A stretch of 64,000 nt of DNA from an uncultured Lachnospiraceae bacterium (GCA_910585605.1 CAJUFL010000014.1:1-64000); one strand, 5' to 3'. Shown: positions 1 through 8,137, numbered from the stretch's first letter. The notes: generated by a model from the sequence alone, not told the origin. Numbers and translations: made by a program.

Positions 1-402
1 AAAATGATTGTGCTTTCAAAATACTGTTTTTGTTTGATTATTTATGCGGTATGCTGTTTGGTCTTTGGGATTGACACAATTATTTTTCCAAGATTAGGAA
101 CATTTGATATAAGAATGGCGGCTATCATTTTTTTGGTAATCACAATGCTATTATCTTTTTATTTTCCTGCTTTGTATAAACTGGGATATGAAAAGACAAA
201 ATTTGTATTTGTCATAATTATTATGGCATCCCCTGTTTTATTTGCCTTTCTGTTTAAACCAGAAAATGCGATAAAGTTTGATTTTTTTGATACTATCCCT
301 ACAACCGTGATGATTGCTTTAAGCGTTATCATCAGTCTTGTCACCTTTTCAATATCAGCCATTCTGTCAATTCGATTTTTTGAAAAAAGTGATTTGACAT
401 AG
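1..402 (+). CDS. C-terminal part of an ABC-2 type permease (5' end outside window)
   Basis: The reading frame is open from the first base, so the ATG at 4 is probably internal and the gene starts upstream. The visible 132 residues form about four hydrophobic segments: an N-terminal one, one near residues 38-60, one near 65-85 and one near 100-125. The C-terminus (ISIRFFEKSDL) resembles the end of short ABC2_membrane_5-type permeases, which usually end in a charged tail such as IYEKKD. Such proteins form the membrane part of small ABC exporters. The next gene starts 11 bases downstream behind an AGGAGG site, so the two are probably co-transcribed. The family call rests on topology and the C-terminal motif and is moderate. 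Confidence 0.5.
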   Translation, partial: KMIVLSKYCFCLIIYAVCCLVFGIDTIIFPRLGTFDIRMAAIIFLVITMLLSFYFPALYKLGYEKTKFVFVIIIMASPVLFAFLFKPENAIKFDFFDTIPTTVMIALSVIISLVTFSISAILSIRFFEKSDLT

Positions 403-413
403 GAGGTTTTCAT

Positions 414-800
414 ATGGAACGAGATGTAATAGTCCTGTATATAATAGCGGGCGTATCGTTTTCCTTTGCCTTATTCAACTGTATTCTTTTTGCAATAAAA
501 CATGGAAAGACAACGAAAACAAATGGAACGATTGTTTCCATAAAATCAACAAATCCGACGAATGAAAAGTGGCGGAATGCAAAATTAGCAGAGATTTCCT
601 ATCGGGTTAATGACAGAAACATTATATCAAGAAATCGCATACAAGTTCCTTTAGCATCCAAGGTAGGAACACCGATTACCATTCGTTATGACCGAAACCA
701 ACCAGAGAGAATATACAGTTATTCAGCGAAACGAATAATCACGGGATTTTTAATTGGCATAGGAAGTGTGCTAATAGCAGTATTTATGCAAATCCATTAG
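414..800 (+). CDS. DUF3592-like membrane protein
   Basis: This 128-residue protein has a membrane segment at each end (about residues 6-28 and 106-126) around a soluble beta-rich stretch. The middle carries the pattern typical of DUF3592 proteins: TNGTIVSI, then ISYRVNDR, then VGTPITIRYDRNQPERIY, that is, a V-x-Y-V strand followed by G-x-P-x-x-x-x-Y-x-x-x-x-P. The function of the family is unknown; members are often small membrane proteins near transporters. An AGGAGG sits 7 bases before the ATG. It follows the permease fragment closely and is likely in the same transcript. Confidence 0.6.
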   Translation: MERDVIVLYIIAGVSFSFALFNCILFAIKHGKTTKTNGTIVSIKSTNPTNEKWRNAKLAEISYRVNDRNIISRNRIQVPLASKVGTPITIRYDRNQPERIYSYSAKRIITGFLIGIGSVLIAVFMQIH

Positions 801-1136
801 AGAGGGGGAGAAAGGATATGCCACATTTTTTCTGTTTGTGTGGCGTAAGCACCATAGACTGTTGAAATGGTGTTGAGGCAGAACTGTTTTTCCAATATAA
901 TATATATAAAATTAATAAAAGGTGGTTGTTTCGTCTCAATATATAATTCAAAAAAAGGACAGGATACAAATTCAGACAGCTCCATTGACCGACAGTTTCC
1001 AGATGGAATACCAGATCGTAAGCAGGAGGTTGGATAGAAAAAAGTGCTTTTAAATATTGAATGGAATGACACTGCCAAGGCGGGCAGGCAATCGGTTTTG
1101 CAAAGCAAAATTGATTGCAGGCAGGGAGGTATGGAA
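801..1136. other. 336-bp gene-free stretch with a palindromic repeat and a possible recombinase remnant
   Basis: No intact gene is visible. At 821-845 there is a GCCACA...TGTGGC hairpin. Bases 921-1037 keep a short open frame (about 35 codons, stop TAG at 1035) reading VSIYNSKK...SSIDRQ. The S-I-D-x-Q string resembles the N-terminal region of serine recombinases, but the frame is too short to prove it. The 3' part holds a copy of a palindromic repeat, annotated separately. Confidence 0.4.
1079..1118. repeat. Palindromic repeat, copy 1
   Basis: GGCGGGCAGGCAATC leads into a 14-bp inverted repeat: arm GCAATCGGTTTTGC at 1088-1101, loop AAA, arm GCAAAATTGATTGC at 1105-1118. The two departures from perfect pairing are G-U wobbles in RNA. 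The same core, TTTTGCAAAGCAAAA with the GGCGGGCA...GGCAATC lead, recurs at 34748-34791. It lies just before the ribosome site of the aldo/keto reductase gene, so it would be in its 5' leader. Confidence 0.6.
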
Positions 1137-2105
1137 ATGAAAACGAGGCAGTTAGGAGATTTGAAAGTATCGGAAGTGGGTATGGGATGTATGGCATTTT
1201 CACATGGTTATGGAAAGATTCCACCAGAGCAATACAGCATAGAGGCGATTCGGAACGCATACCAGCATGGCTGTACGCTTTTTGATACAGCGGAGATTTA
1301 CAGCCCGAATCTTGCGGGTATCGGGCATAATGAACGGATTGTGGGGAAAGCCCTGAAGGATGTACGGAAAGACGTGGTGCTGGCTACCAAGCTGTTTTTG
1401 GGTACATGGGAGGCTGGAGAAGGCTCTGTATACAAGGCAGTCCGCAGGCATTTAGAAGATTCCATGGAGCGCCTTCAGACGGATATGATAGACCTCTATT
1501 ACCTTCATAGGACAAACGGAGGTGTGAGGATAGAGGATGTGGCTGAAGCGATGGGACGACTGATAGAAGAAGGCATGATTCGGGGCTGGGGATTATCACA
1601 GGTGGATGTGGACATTATTGACAGGGCACAGAATGTTACTCCTTTAAGTGCTATCCAGAATATTTATTCCATGGTGGAGCGGGATATGGAGAAAGCAGTG
1701 CTTCCTTACTGCATGGAGCATGGTATTGGAGTGGTTCCCTTTTCTCCCATAGCCAGTGGGCTTTTATCAGGAAAGATCACAACAAAAACGAAATTTGAGC
1801 ATAATGATGATGTTAGGAACTGGGTTCCGCAGCTTTCCAAAGCCAATATAGCCGGAAACCAGCCGATTATTAACCTTTTGAAAGAATATGCAGATATGAA
1901 AGATGCCACCAGTGCACAGATTTCGCTGGCATGGATGCTGCATAAATATCCCAATGTGGTTCCGATTCCGGGTTCGAAGAATAAGGAGCGTATCATTGAA
2001 AACCTGGATGCGTCCAAAGTAGAACTGACAGAAGATGAATTCCGATCACTGGAAGAAGCACTGAATCAATGTAAGGTATATGGGCACAGAGGGTTTAACA
2101 GATAG
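1137..2105 (+). CDS. Aldo/keto reductase
   Basis: This 322-residue protein belongs to the aldo/keto reductase superfamily of NAD(P)H-dependent carbonyl reductases with a TIM barrel. The catalytic tetrad can be read: Asp and Tyr in DTAEIYSP, Lys in VLATKLF and His in YYLHRTN. The C-terminal IPGSKNKERIIENLDA segment is the usual NADP-binding region. The frame stays open upstream to about 1044, but the AGGGAGG at 1123-1129 lies 7 bases before the ATG at 1137 and too close to the ATG at 1131, so 1137 is chosen. A flavodoxin gene follows after 12 bases with its own weak site, suggesting a two-gene redox operon. The physiological substrate cannot be told from sequence. Confidence 0.9.
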   Translation: MKTRQLGDLKVSEVGMGCMAFSHGYGKIPPEQYSIEAIRNAYQHGCTLFDTAEIYSPNLAGIGHNERIVGKALKDVRKDVVLATKLFLGTWEAGEGSVYKAVRRHLEDSMERLQTDMIDLYYLHRTNGGVRIEDVAEAMGRLIEEGMIRGWGLSQVDVDIIDRAQNVTPLSAIQNIYSMVERDMEKAVLPYCMEHGIGVVPFSPIASGLLSGKITTKTKFEHNDDVRNWVPQLSKANIAGNQPIINLLKEYADMKDATSAQISLAWMLHKYPNVVPIPGSKNKERIIENLDASKVELTEDEFRSLEEALNQCKVYGHRGFNR

Positions 2106-2117
2106 GAGAAAGAGCTT

Positions 2118-2618
2118 ATGGCAAAATTAGTAGTGTTTTATTCAAGAGCTGATGAAAATTATTTCAACGGAGGTTACCGTTATATTACGGTAGGGAATAC
2201 GGAAAAGGTGGCAAAGGCGATTGCTGAGGCGGTTCAGGCTGATTTGTTTAAGCTTGAGCAGAAGATTCCCTATGCTGCTGATTATAACACCTGTATTGAA
2301 CAGGCAAAAACAGACATGAGGGCAAAAGCAAGACCGGAACTGGTTTCCATGCCGGACAGTCTTGACGGGTATGATGAAATATATCTGGGTTACCCCAATT
2401 ATTGGGGAGATATGCCGATGGCAGTATATACTTTTTTAGAGAAGTTCGATTGGAACGGAAAGATAATTCATCCCTTCTGTACTCATGAGGGCAGCGGTCT
2501 CAGTGGGACGGAGAGAAACATCCAAAAAGTCTGCAAAGGTGCGTCGGTGACAAAAGGGCTTGCAATTCAGGGAAGTTCCGTAGATAACGCAAGGGCTGCT
2601 ATTGAAAAGTGGGTTTAG
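2118..2618 (+). CDS. Flavodoxin (flavodoxin_4 type)
   Basis: This 166-residue protein is a single flavodoxin-like domain. The N-terminal strand LVVFYSRA and the loop ending TVGNTEKVAKAIAE correspond to the FMN phosphate-binding region; IYLGYPNYWGDMP is the isoalloxazine-side loop with its aromatic residues; THEGSGLSGT is the third flavin-contact loop. Members of this subgroup are electron carriers or FMN-dependent reductases. It directly follows the aldo/keto reductase and likely shares its transcript. There is no signal peptide, so it should be cytoplasmic. Confidence 0.88.
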   Translation: MAKLVVFYSRADENYFNGGYRYITVGNTEKVAKAIAEAVQADLFKLEQKIPYAADYNTCIEQAKTDMRAKARPELVSMPDSLDGYDEIYLGYPNYWGDMPMAVYTFLEKFDWNGKIIHPFCTHEGSGLSGTERNIQKVCKGASVTKGLAIQGSSVDNARAAIEKWV

Positions 2619-2876
2619 TTTATCTGAATGGAATATAAAAAGCAACAGGAAAAGCACATAGTAAAGCAGCATCTCTTCGGAGGTGCTTCTGTTTACCTGT
2701 GCAGTTCCAGTAGTAAGAGGTTTTGTGGCGTATGGATAGCTTTTTTCAGGATTATTTGCGTCATACGTTCAGCGATTTCGGTAACAATGATGATCATATT
2801 CATTTTCTGACTATCCTCATACGAGATTGCTTCTGCTTTCTGATGATTAGAGGAAATTTTCTACTTCGTTTATTTT
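2619..2876. other. Intergenic stretch between convergent genes, no supported gene
   Basis: The segment separates the convergent flavodoxin and FMN_bind genes. A 60-codon plus-strand frame (2628-2810) is rich in Cys, Ser and Ile, lacks a ribosome site and has no recognisable motif. No clear intrinsic terminator is visible. Confidence 0.4.
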
Positions 2877-3290
2877 CTATTGTTCTCCTTTGAGAGCATT
2901 TTCAACAGCTTTCTTTATTACAGTGCTTGAATTTGTTGCACCTGAGATTGCATCGACATCAATTTTCTGTTCATCAATTATTTTGTCTATAACTGTTTCG
3001 GCAGCTTTGCCACGCTCATGCCTATGCTTCAAGATGTTAATATTTATAATTTTTCCATTTTCCACAGTAACTTCCACTTTGGCATATATAAAATTCACAT
3101 CATATTCTCCAATATAAATTCCGTCGGAAATATCAGCAACATTTATTTCATTAAAAGTGGTTTCCTTTACAGTTTGTTTATAATCAGCAACATTTTTTAA
3201 GTAAACAGCTCCCCAAACGAAACCAACAAGGAAAAGAAATAAGATAATAAATAAAATTATTTTCATTTTTGATATTCTCATTTCAGACAC
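2877..3290 (-). CDS. FMN-binding domain protein with a flavinylation motif
   Basis: The 137-residue protein has one N-terminal membrane anchor (about residues 9-31) followed by an extracytoplasmic FMN_bind domain. Residues 113-122 read DAISGATNSS, the D-x-x-S-G-A-T motif in which the Thr (residue 119) receives FMN covalently through a phosphoester bond made by ApbE in NqrC, RnfG and related proteins. This suggests a membrane-tethered, covalently flavinylated electron-transfer protein. The start overlaps the end of the upstream flavodoxin-family gene by 13 bases, so the two are translationally coupled. No apbE gene is in the window. The electron partner is unknown. Confidence 0.85.
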   Translation of the reverse strand: MSEMRISKMKIILFIILFLFLVGFVWGAVYLKNVADYKQTVKETTFNEINVADISDGIYIGEYDVNFIYAKVEVTVENGKIININILKHRHERGKAAETVIDKIIDEQKIDVDAISGATNSSTVIKKAVENALKGEQ

Positions 3291-3853
3291 CTCTCAATCC
3301 TTCTGGCTATCCGCTTTGGCAGCTCTTTTTTAGAAGCAGCACCTGCACAAACTACTTTTCCTATCGGTTTCATGCCTGCCGTCTTAAAGAATTCGTCCAT
3401 ATTGCGGATGGCCCCTCTGCTTTGTCCAAATATCCACGAAAAGGGGAAAGGAGTATTACAGGAAGTTAAAATCATATATTTTTTCCCTTGCAGGCGTGGT
3501 TTGGGGAAAGTGCTTGTTACTTCCATAGCTGTTCCCAGTAATCGGTCAAATAAGTTTTTTACAGGAGCAGGTACATTCGCCCAATAAACGGGAGCTGCAA
3601 GAAAGACTATTTGACAATCATGCAAAAGGGCGACAATTTTCTGCATATCATCCTTTTGAGTACAGATTTGCGTGCCCATGCAATTACGACACCCTATACA
3701 GAATAAGATGTTTTTTTCATACAGATTGATTTTAGTTACCATATAGCCCTTTTCTTCAGCTCTGCGGGTTGCAATATCCATCATAGCCGCTGTCGTTCTG
3801 TTTCTATGAGGACTGCCTAAAATTGCAAGTACCAATTTCTTGTTCATAGTCAT
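3278..3853 (-). CDS. Flavodoxin-family NAD(P)H/FMN oxidoreductase with Cys motif
   Basis: This 191-residue protein begins with a flavodoxin-like LAILGSPHRNRTTAAM phosphate-binding loop and contains the FLAAPVYWANVPAPVKNLFDR flavin loop in split form. Between them is C-I-G-C-R-N-C-M-G-T-Q-I-C, a compact cysteine cluster seen in iron-sulfur flavoproteins and related NADPH-dependent FMN reductases; whether it binds a cluster here is not shown. It lies in a TetR - this gene - FMN_bind operon on the minus strand, overlapping the TetR stop by 4 bases and the FMN_bind start by 13. The likely role is cytoplasmic flavin or quinone reduction feeding the membrane flavoprotein. Confidence 0.8.
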   Translation of the reverse strand: MTMNKKLVLAILGSPHRNRTTAAMMDIATRRAEEKGYMVTKINLYEKNILFCIGCRNCMGTQICTQKDDMQKIVALLHDCQIVFLAAPVYWANVPAPVKNLFDRLLGTAMEVTSTFPKPRLQGKKYMILTSCNTPFPFSWIFGQSRGAIRNMDEFFKTAGMKPIGKVVCAGAASKKELPKRIARRIERCLK

Positions 3854-4491
3854 TTCTTTCCCCCTTTTTCAATCGAACGATACAACATATCAAAACCGTA
3901 CTCTAAAAATTGATTTTTTGATAAGTGCATTGTTTTTTCAATATATTCTTCTTTATTTGCTGCTAACTGAATAAGTCCTGACAGCATGCCCCAAAAATGA
4001 AAGATAGTAGGCATGATTTCTAAGTCATCATACAAATCGCCTTTTTTCATACCGGATATTAAAAAATCCTTTATCTTTTTATTTATTTCTTCACCGATTA
4101 GATAGGTTTCTTTTTCTTCGGGCAAAAATTTACGGCTTTCAAAATCAATATTTATTTTATCTAGCACCATTTTGAAATAAAAAGGAAATTCTTCTTGGTA
4201 CAGAACTAAACCTCGACAAATCATATCATATCTTGTCTTTGTTGCCTCCTGTTGCTCCAACGCAGAAGTTATATAGCTGTAAAGCTTTTTCATGCTGTCT
4301 AGTACTAAAAAGCCGATAATTTCCTCCTTGTTCTCAAAGTATACATATAATGTCGCTTTGCTATATCCAGCAGTTTTCGCTATATCATTCATGGAGGTTG
4401 CCGTAATGCCTTTCTCCATAAATAATGCGGATGCTGCTGCAGCAATATTTTCTCTATGTACGCTTTTGGGTTCTTTTTTTCTGCGAGCCAT
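3850..4491 (-). CDS. TetR/AcrR family transcriptional regulator
   Basis: This 213-residue protein has an N-terminal TetR helix-turn-helix: ENIAAAASALFMEKGITATSMNDIAKTAG, then YSKATLYVYFENKEEI in the recognition helix region. The rest is an all-helical ligand domain of normal length. The frame extends upstream to a TTG at 4509, but that TTG is inside the ribosome site (GAAAGGAGG); the ATG at 4491 sits 7 bases after the GGAGG and is used. It is first in the operon with the flavodoxin-family and FMN_bind genes. A perfect palindrome over its promoter points to autorepression relieved by an unknown small molecule. Confidence 0.9.
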   Translation of the reverse strand: MARRKKEPKSVHRENIAAAASALFMEKGITATSMNDIAKTAGYSKATLYVYFENKEEIIGFLVLDSMKKLYSYITSALEQQEATKTRYDMICRGLVLYQEEFPFYFKMVLDKINIDFESRKFLPEEKETYLIGEEINKKIKDFLISGMKKGDLYDDLEIMPTIFHFWGMLSGLIQLAANKEEYIEKTMHLSKNQFLEYGFDMLYRSIEKGGKK

Positions 4492-4510
4492 CTGTATTCC
4501 TCCTTTCAAT

Positions 4511-4531
4511 AATTAAACCAACGGTTTAATT
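4511..4531 (-). promoter_or_regulatory. TetR operator palindrome
   Basis: A perfect inverted repeat with 9-base arms AATTAAACC and GGTTTAATT around a central AAC. It covers the -10 element and start region of the TetR operon promoter, which is where an autorepressor would bind. Confidence 0.75.
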
Positions 4532-4557
4532 ATATTTTCTTTACAAGATTTTGTCAA
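4529..4557 (-). promoter_or_regulatory. Consensus sigma-A promoter of the TetR operon
   Basis: On the minus strand TTGACA (4552-4557) and TATAAT (4529-4534) are separated by exactly 17 bases. Both hexamers match the vegetative consensus perfectly, so the operon should be strongly transcribed unless repressed. Confidence 0.85.
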
Positions 4558-4676
4558 TCTGTTTCCACTGTTAAAGGATCTGTTGGAGACATTGTGTGTA
4601 TCCATGAGACTGATACCAATACGCTCCGGCAGGTAATCAGTCAGAGTATACTGGTGACAACTTGATTTTGTTCGTT

Positions 4677-4705
4677 TCTCTATACATAATGGTGCTGTAT
4701 AGAGA
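4677..4705. promoter_or_regulatory. Inverted repeat upstream of the LysR gene
   Basis: Arms TCTCTATACA (4677-4686) and TGTATAGAGA (4696-4705) are perfect 10-bp complements around 9 bases. The spacing and ATAC...GTAT core fit a LysR-type T-N11-A operator, and the regulator gene starts 37 bases downstream. Autoregulation is inferred. Confidence 0.55.
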
Positions 4706-4742
4706 GTGAAAAAGATTCAAAAAATGGAGGTTGGAAGAGTAA

Positions 4743-5624
4743 ATGATACGGCAGATTCGGTATTATCAGGCAGTTGTTCGTAACAACAGCTTTTCAGAAG
4801 CGGCAGAAGAATGCCATATTTCCCAGTCGGCTATCTCCCAACAGATACAGACATTAGAACGGGAGTTAGGCTTTGATCTGCTGGAAAGAAAAAACCGCAA
4901 ATTTACACTTACACCTGCTGGAGAATATTTTTATAAAAAGAGCCTTGTGCTGATTGCCGATTACGAGCGGATGTGTCAGGAAGCAGCTAAGCTTTCAAAT
5001 GATGAGAAAGCCACTTTAAAGATTGGATATCTGCGTTGTTACAGTGGTCAGGAATTTCATCTTGCTTTGGGAGAATTTTCGGCGAAGTATCCTGAGGTGT
5101 TGGTGAAGATTGAATATGGCAACCATGAAGAATTGTATGAGCTGCTCCGGACAGGAGAGGTGGACCTGGTTTTGAATGACCAGCGCAGGGCTTTTTCGGA
5201 GGAGTATGTGAATCTTATCCTGACAGTTGGGAATGAGTATATAGAGATTTCAAACAGAAATCCGATTGCCGCTTTACCGTCCATCACACCGCAGGAATTG
5301 AAAAATGTTCCCTGCATCCTTGTTGCATCAAAGGAACAGAGGGAAACGGAACAGGAATATTATCAGGGTGTGGTTGGCTTTCAGGGGGATTTCCTCTATG
5401 CGGAGAATCTGGAAGAAGCACGGTTGATGGTAATAGGGAGACAGGGCTTTATGCCAGTAGAAGGTGCAAAGCGGGCAGAAAAAATAGATTCATCTATCAG
5501 TCGGATTCCCCTTTACAGAGGAGATTCACAGATCAGGCGTAATTACTGTGCGTTTTGGAAAAAGGAGAATTCAGGATGCTATGTGGAGGAGTTTGCGGAT
5601 ATATTGAAAAGAAAATTTGAATAA
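4743..5624 (+). CDS. LysR family transcriptional regulator
   Basis: The 293-residue protein has the LysR N-terminal winged helix-turn-helix: IRYYQAVVRNNSFSEAA, then ISQSAISQQIQTLERELG and LLERKNRKFTLTPAGE. The remaining 200 residues form the periplasmic-binding-protein-like effector domain (IGYLRCYSGQEF to PLYRG). GGAGG sits 10 bases before the ATG. It lies upstream of, and on the same strand as, an SDR gene, but a strong terminator separates them, so it may control that gene rather than share its transcript. Confidence 0.92.
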   Translation: MIRQIRYYQAVVRNNSFSEAAEECHISQSAISQQIQTLERELGFDLLERKNRKFTLTPAGEYFYKKSLVLIADYERMCQEAAKLSNDEKATLKIGYLRCYSGQEFHLALGEFSAKYPEVLVKIEYGNHEELYELLRTGEVDLVLNDQRRAFSEEYVNLILTVGNEYIEISNRNPIAALPSITPQELKNVPCILVASKEQRETEQEYYQGVVGFQGDFLYAENLEEARLMVIGRQGFMPVEGAKRAEKIDSSISRIPLYRGDSQIRRNYCAFWKKENSGCYVEEFADILKRKFE

Positions 5625-5642
5625 GATAAGTCTGCTTTATGG

Positions 5643-5673
5643 CTGCTCCTGCAATGTGCAGGGGCAGTCTTTT
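5643..5673 (+). terminator. Intrinsic terminator after the LysR gene
   Basis: An 11-bp stem (CTGCTCCTGCA / TGCAGGGGCAG, one G-U pair) with the loop ATG is followed by TCTTTT. Confidence 0.8.
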
Positions 5674-5815
5674 CATATTAGTTTTTCTTATAAGATTGCT
5701 TCGGAAGTCAAATTGATTCCGGAGCAGAATTTTATTATAATAAAAAAGAGCGAAAGATAGTGAGATGGTAGATAGTGAAGCATATGGGAAATTGAAGTAA
5801 TGAAATGGAGGAAAA

Positions 5816-6655
5816 ATGCATATGGGTAAAGAAGTAATGATTTTAACTGGCGCAGGTCAGATTGGTATGGCAATCGCCCGGAGAATGGGATATGGAAAAA
5901 AGATTATTCTTGGAGATAAAAAGCCGGAAAATGCACAGGCAATGGCTAAGATTATGAATGAGGCAGGATTTGACGTACTTCCGATGGAAATGGATTTGTC
6001 TTCCAGGGAGGCTATCCGGAATTTAATAGCAGAGGCACAGAAAGCCGGAGAGATTACAATGCTGGTCAATGCTGCTGGTGTATCGCCGAGCCAGGCACCG
6101 GTGGAAGCAATTCTGCAAGTTGATCTTTATGGGACGGCAGTGCTTTTGGAGGAAGTGGGAAAGGTCATTGCTCCCGGTGGTGTAGGAGTAACGATTTCCA
6201 GCCAGTCAGGGCATCGTATGCCGCAGCTTACCCCAGAGATGGATGAACAGCTTGCCTGTATGCCTACAGAGGAATTGCTTTCGTTGGAAATATTGCAGCC
6301 GGGAAACATTCATGATACCCTTCATGCTTACCAGATGGCAAAACGCTGTAATGAAAAGCGCGTAATGGCAGAGTCCGTAAAGTGGGGGGAAAAGGGCGCG
6401 AGGATTAATTCTATTTCTCCCGGTATCATCGTAACACCATTGGCAATTGATGAGTTTAACGGTCCCCGTGGGGATTTCTATAAAAATATGTTTGCAAATT
6501 GTCCGGCGGGACGTCCGGGAACTGCGGATGAAGTGGCAAATGTGGCAGAGCTGTTAATGAGTGAAAAAGGAGCATTTATTACCGGGACAGATTTTCTGAT
6601 TGACGGCGGCGCAACGGCTTCTTATTTCTATGGACCTTTGAAGCCGCAGGAATAG
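5816..6655 (+). CDS. Short-chain dehydrogenase/reductase (SDR) with a widened active-site segment
   Basis: The 279-residue protein has the SDR cofactor motif TGAGQIG (residues 11-17), an acidic DL (60-61), NAAG (85-88) and the catalytic Y172-x-x-x-K176. The usual catalytic Ser would be among S128/S129/S131, about 41-44 residues before the Tyr, instead of the usual 12-13; the extra segment (about 135-168) is acidic and helix-like. The C-terminal ISPGIIVTP and TGTDFLIDGG motifs are normal. GGAGG lies 4 bases before the ATG at 5816 and 10 before a second ATG at 5822; either could be used. The substrate is unknown. The LysR gene upstream is a candidate regulator. Confidence 0.88.
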   Translation: MHMGKEVMILTGAGQIGMAIARRMGYGKKIILGDKKPENAQAMAKIMNEAGFDVLPMEMDLSSREAIRNLIAEAQKAGEITMLVNAAGVSPSQAPVEAILQVDLYGTAVLLEEVGKVIAPGGVGVTISSQSGHRMPQLTPEMDEQLACMPTEELLSLEILQPGNIHDTLHAYQMAKRCNEKRVMAESVKWGEKGARINSISPGIIVTPLAIDEFNGPRGDFYKNMFANCPAGRPGTADEVANVAELLMSEKGAFITGTDFLIDGGATASYFYGPLKPQE

Positions 6656-6810
6656 AGGGGGATTGTTGTAAAGAAATCATATTGTAAAATGAATGCGCCG
6701 CCATTTGGGTGTTAATATGATGAATATGGTATTTTATAGCAATTCGGCATAAATAATTTCATTATGGTAAAGAATATTTCCTATCCAGATATATAAGCAT
6801 GAGGAGGAAT

Positions 6811-8136
6811 ATGATTACCATGAAGTCAATTTGGCAAAAGGAAGTAACAATGCCGGAATTTCCGGTTTTACAGGGTGAGATAGAAACAGAAGTATTGATT
6901 ATTGGCGGGGGAATTGCCGGTATTCTTACAGCTTATTTTTTGAAGCAGGAGGGAGTAGACTGCGTTTTGGTGGAAAAAGACAGGATATGCAGCAAAACCA
7001 CCGGACATACTACGGCAAAAATTACATTACAGCATGGATTGATTTATGATAAGCTTTTAAGCACTTTTGGAAGGGAAAGAACATGGAAGTATCTACAGGC
7101 AAACAGACAGGCGATTGCACAGTATGAAAAACTCTGCGAGAAGGTGGACTGCGATTTTGAGAGAAAAGATAATTTTGTATATTCCAGGGATGATAAAGGA
7201 AAACTGGAACGGGAGATGGAGGCATTCCGCCGTCTTGGCTATGATGCCAGATTATGTGATACGCCGAAGCTTCCTATGGAAACGGTGGGGGCGGTATGCT
7301 GTACCAGACAGGCGCAGTTCCAGCCCCTCAAATTTTTATCCTTTATTGTAAAGGACTTAAAAATTTATGAACAAACCTTTGTACGTGAGATGATAGGAAA
7401 TACAGCAGTTACGGAAAAAGGGAAAGTCAAGGCAGATAAAGTGGTGGTGGCAACGCATTTTCCGTTTATTAATAAACATGGGAGCTATTTCCTCAAAATG
7501 TACCAGGACCGCTCCTATGTGCTGGCACTTGCCCAAAGCGGGGAAGAGAAAGTCAAATTACAGGTGGATGGTATGTATGTAGATGAAGATAAAAAAGGGA
7601 TGTCTTTTCGAAATTATGGAGAAATCCTTCTTCTTGGCGGAGGTTCTCATCGTACGGGCAAAAAAGGTGGAAATTGGGAAGAAATCAGGCAGTTTGCAAA
7701 TAATCATTATCCCAGTGCAAAAGAAATATGTGCATGGGCGGCACAGGACTGTATGACATTAGATGATGTTCCCTATATCGGAAAGTATTCCAAGAGAACA
7801 AAAGAACTTTATGTGGCTACAGGATTTAATAAATGGGGAATGACAGGTTCCATGATTTCGGCAAAGCTTCTCTGTGATATGGTAACAGGAAAGGAAAATG
7901 ATTTTCAGGATGTATTTTCTCCGTCCAGAAGTATGTTAAGACCACAGCTGCTGCTCAATACATTTGAGGCGACAAAAAACTTACTGACCATTACGCCCAA
8001 ACGCTGTCCGCATTTGGGCTGTGCCCTGAAATGGAATCCGGCAGAGCAGACATGGGATTGTGCCTGCCATGGTTCCAGATTTTCCAAAGAAGGAAAGGTA
8101 CTTGATAATCCTGCAAACGGAGATTTATCACTTTGA
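6811..8136 (+). CDS. FAD-dependent oxidoreductase (DAO fold) fused to a Rieske 2Fe-2S domain
   Basis: The protein starts with a Rossmann FAD-binding motif, EVLIIGGGIAGILTAYFL, followed by VLVEKD at the end of strand 2 and a DAO-type substrate domain. GFNKWGMTGS near the end is the second FAD contact. The last 45 residues form a Rieske domain: CPHLGC and CACHGS supply the two Cys and two His ligands of a 2Fe-2S cluster. The frame opens at an ATG at 6799, but its codons include the GAGGAGG site, so 6811 (or 6820) is the likelier start. This architecture is found in many Gram-positive bacteria; its substrate is not established. It converges with a MATE gene at a strong bidirectional terminator. 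Confidence 0.88.
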   Translation: MITMKSIWQKEVTMPEFPVLQGEIETEVLIIGGGIAGILTAYFLKQEGVDCVLVEKDRICSKTTGHTTAKITLQHGLIYDKLLSTFGRERTWKYLQANRQAIAQYEKLCEKVDCDFERKDNFVYSRDDKGKLEREMEAFRRLGYDARLCDTPKLPMETVGAVCCTRQAQFQPLKFLSFIVKDLKIYEQTFVREMIGNTAVTEKGKVKADKVVVATHFPFINKHGSYFLKMYQDRSYVLALAQSGEEKVKLQVDGMYVDEDKKGMSFRNYGEILLLGGGSHRTGKKGGNWEEIRQFANNHYPSAKEICAWAAQDCMTLDDVPYIGKYSKRTKELYVATGFNKWGMTGSMISAKLLCDMVTGKENDFQDVFSPSRSMLRPQLLLNTFEATKNLLTITPKRCPHLGCALKWNPAEQTWDCACHGSRFSKEGKVLDNPANGDLSL

Positions 8137-8137
8137 C

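Noticed and set aside
784..1260. Long minus-strand open frame of 158 codons over the leader and start of the aldo/keto reductase gene
   Set aside because: Composition is atypical (Cys/Pro/His/Leu-rich), there is no ribosome site, and it overlaps a well-supported gene on the other strand.
2628..2810. 60-codon plus-strand frame after flavodoxin
   Set aside because: No ribosome site, no recognisable motif and low-complexity Cys/Ser/Ile content.
4558..4663. Protein-like frame VGDIVCIHETDTNTLRQV... ending in TGA before the LysR gene
   Set aside because: No start signal or known family; possibly the 3' end of a decayed gene but the evidence is too thin to call.
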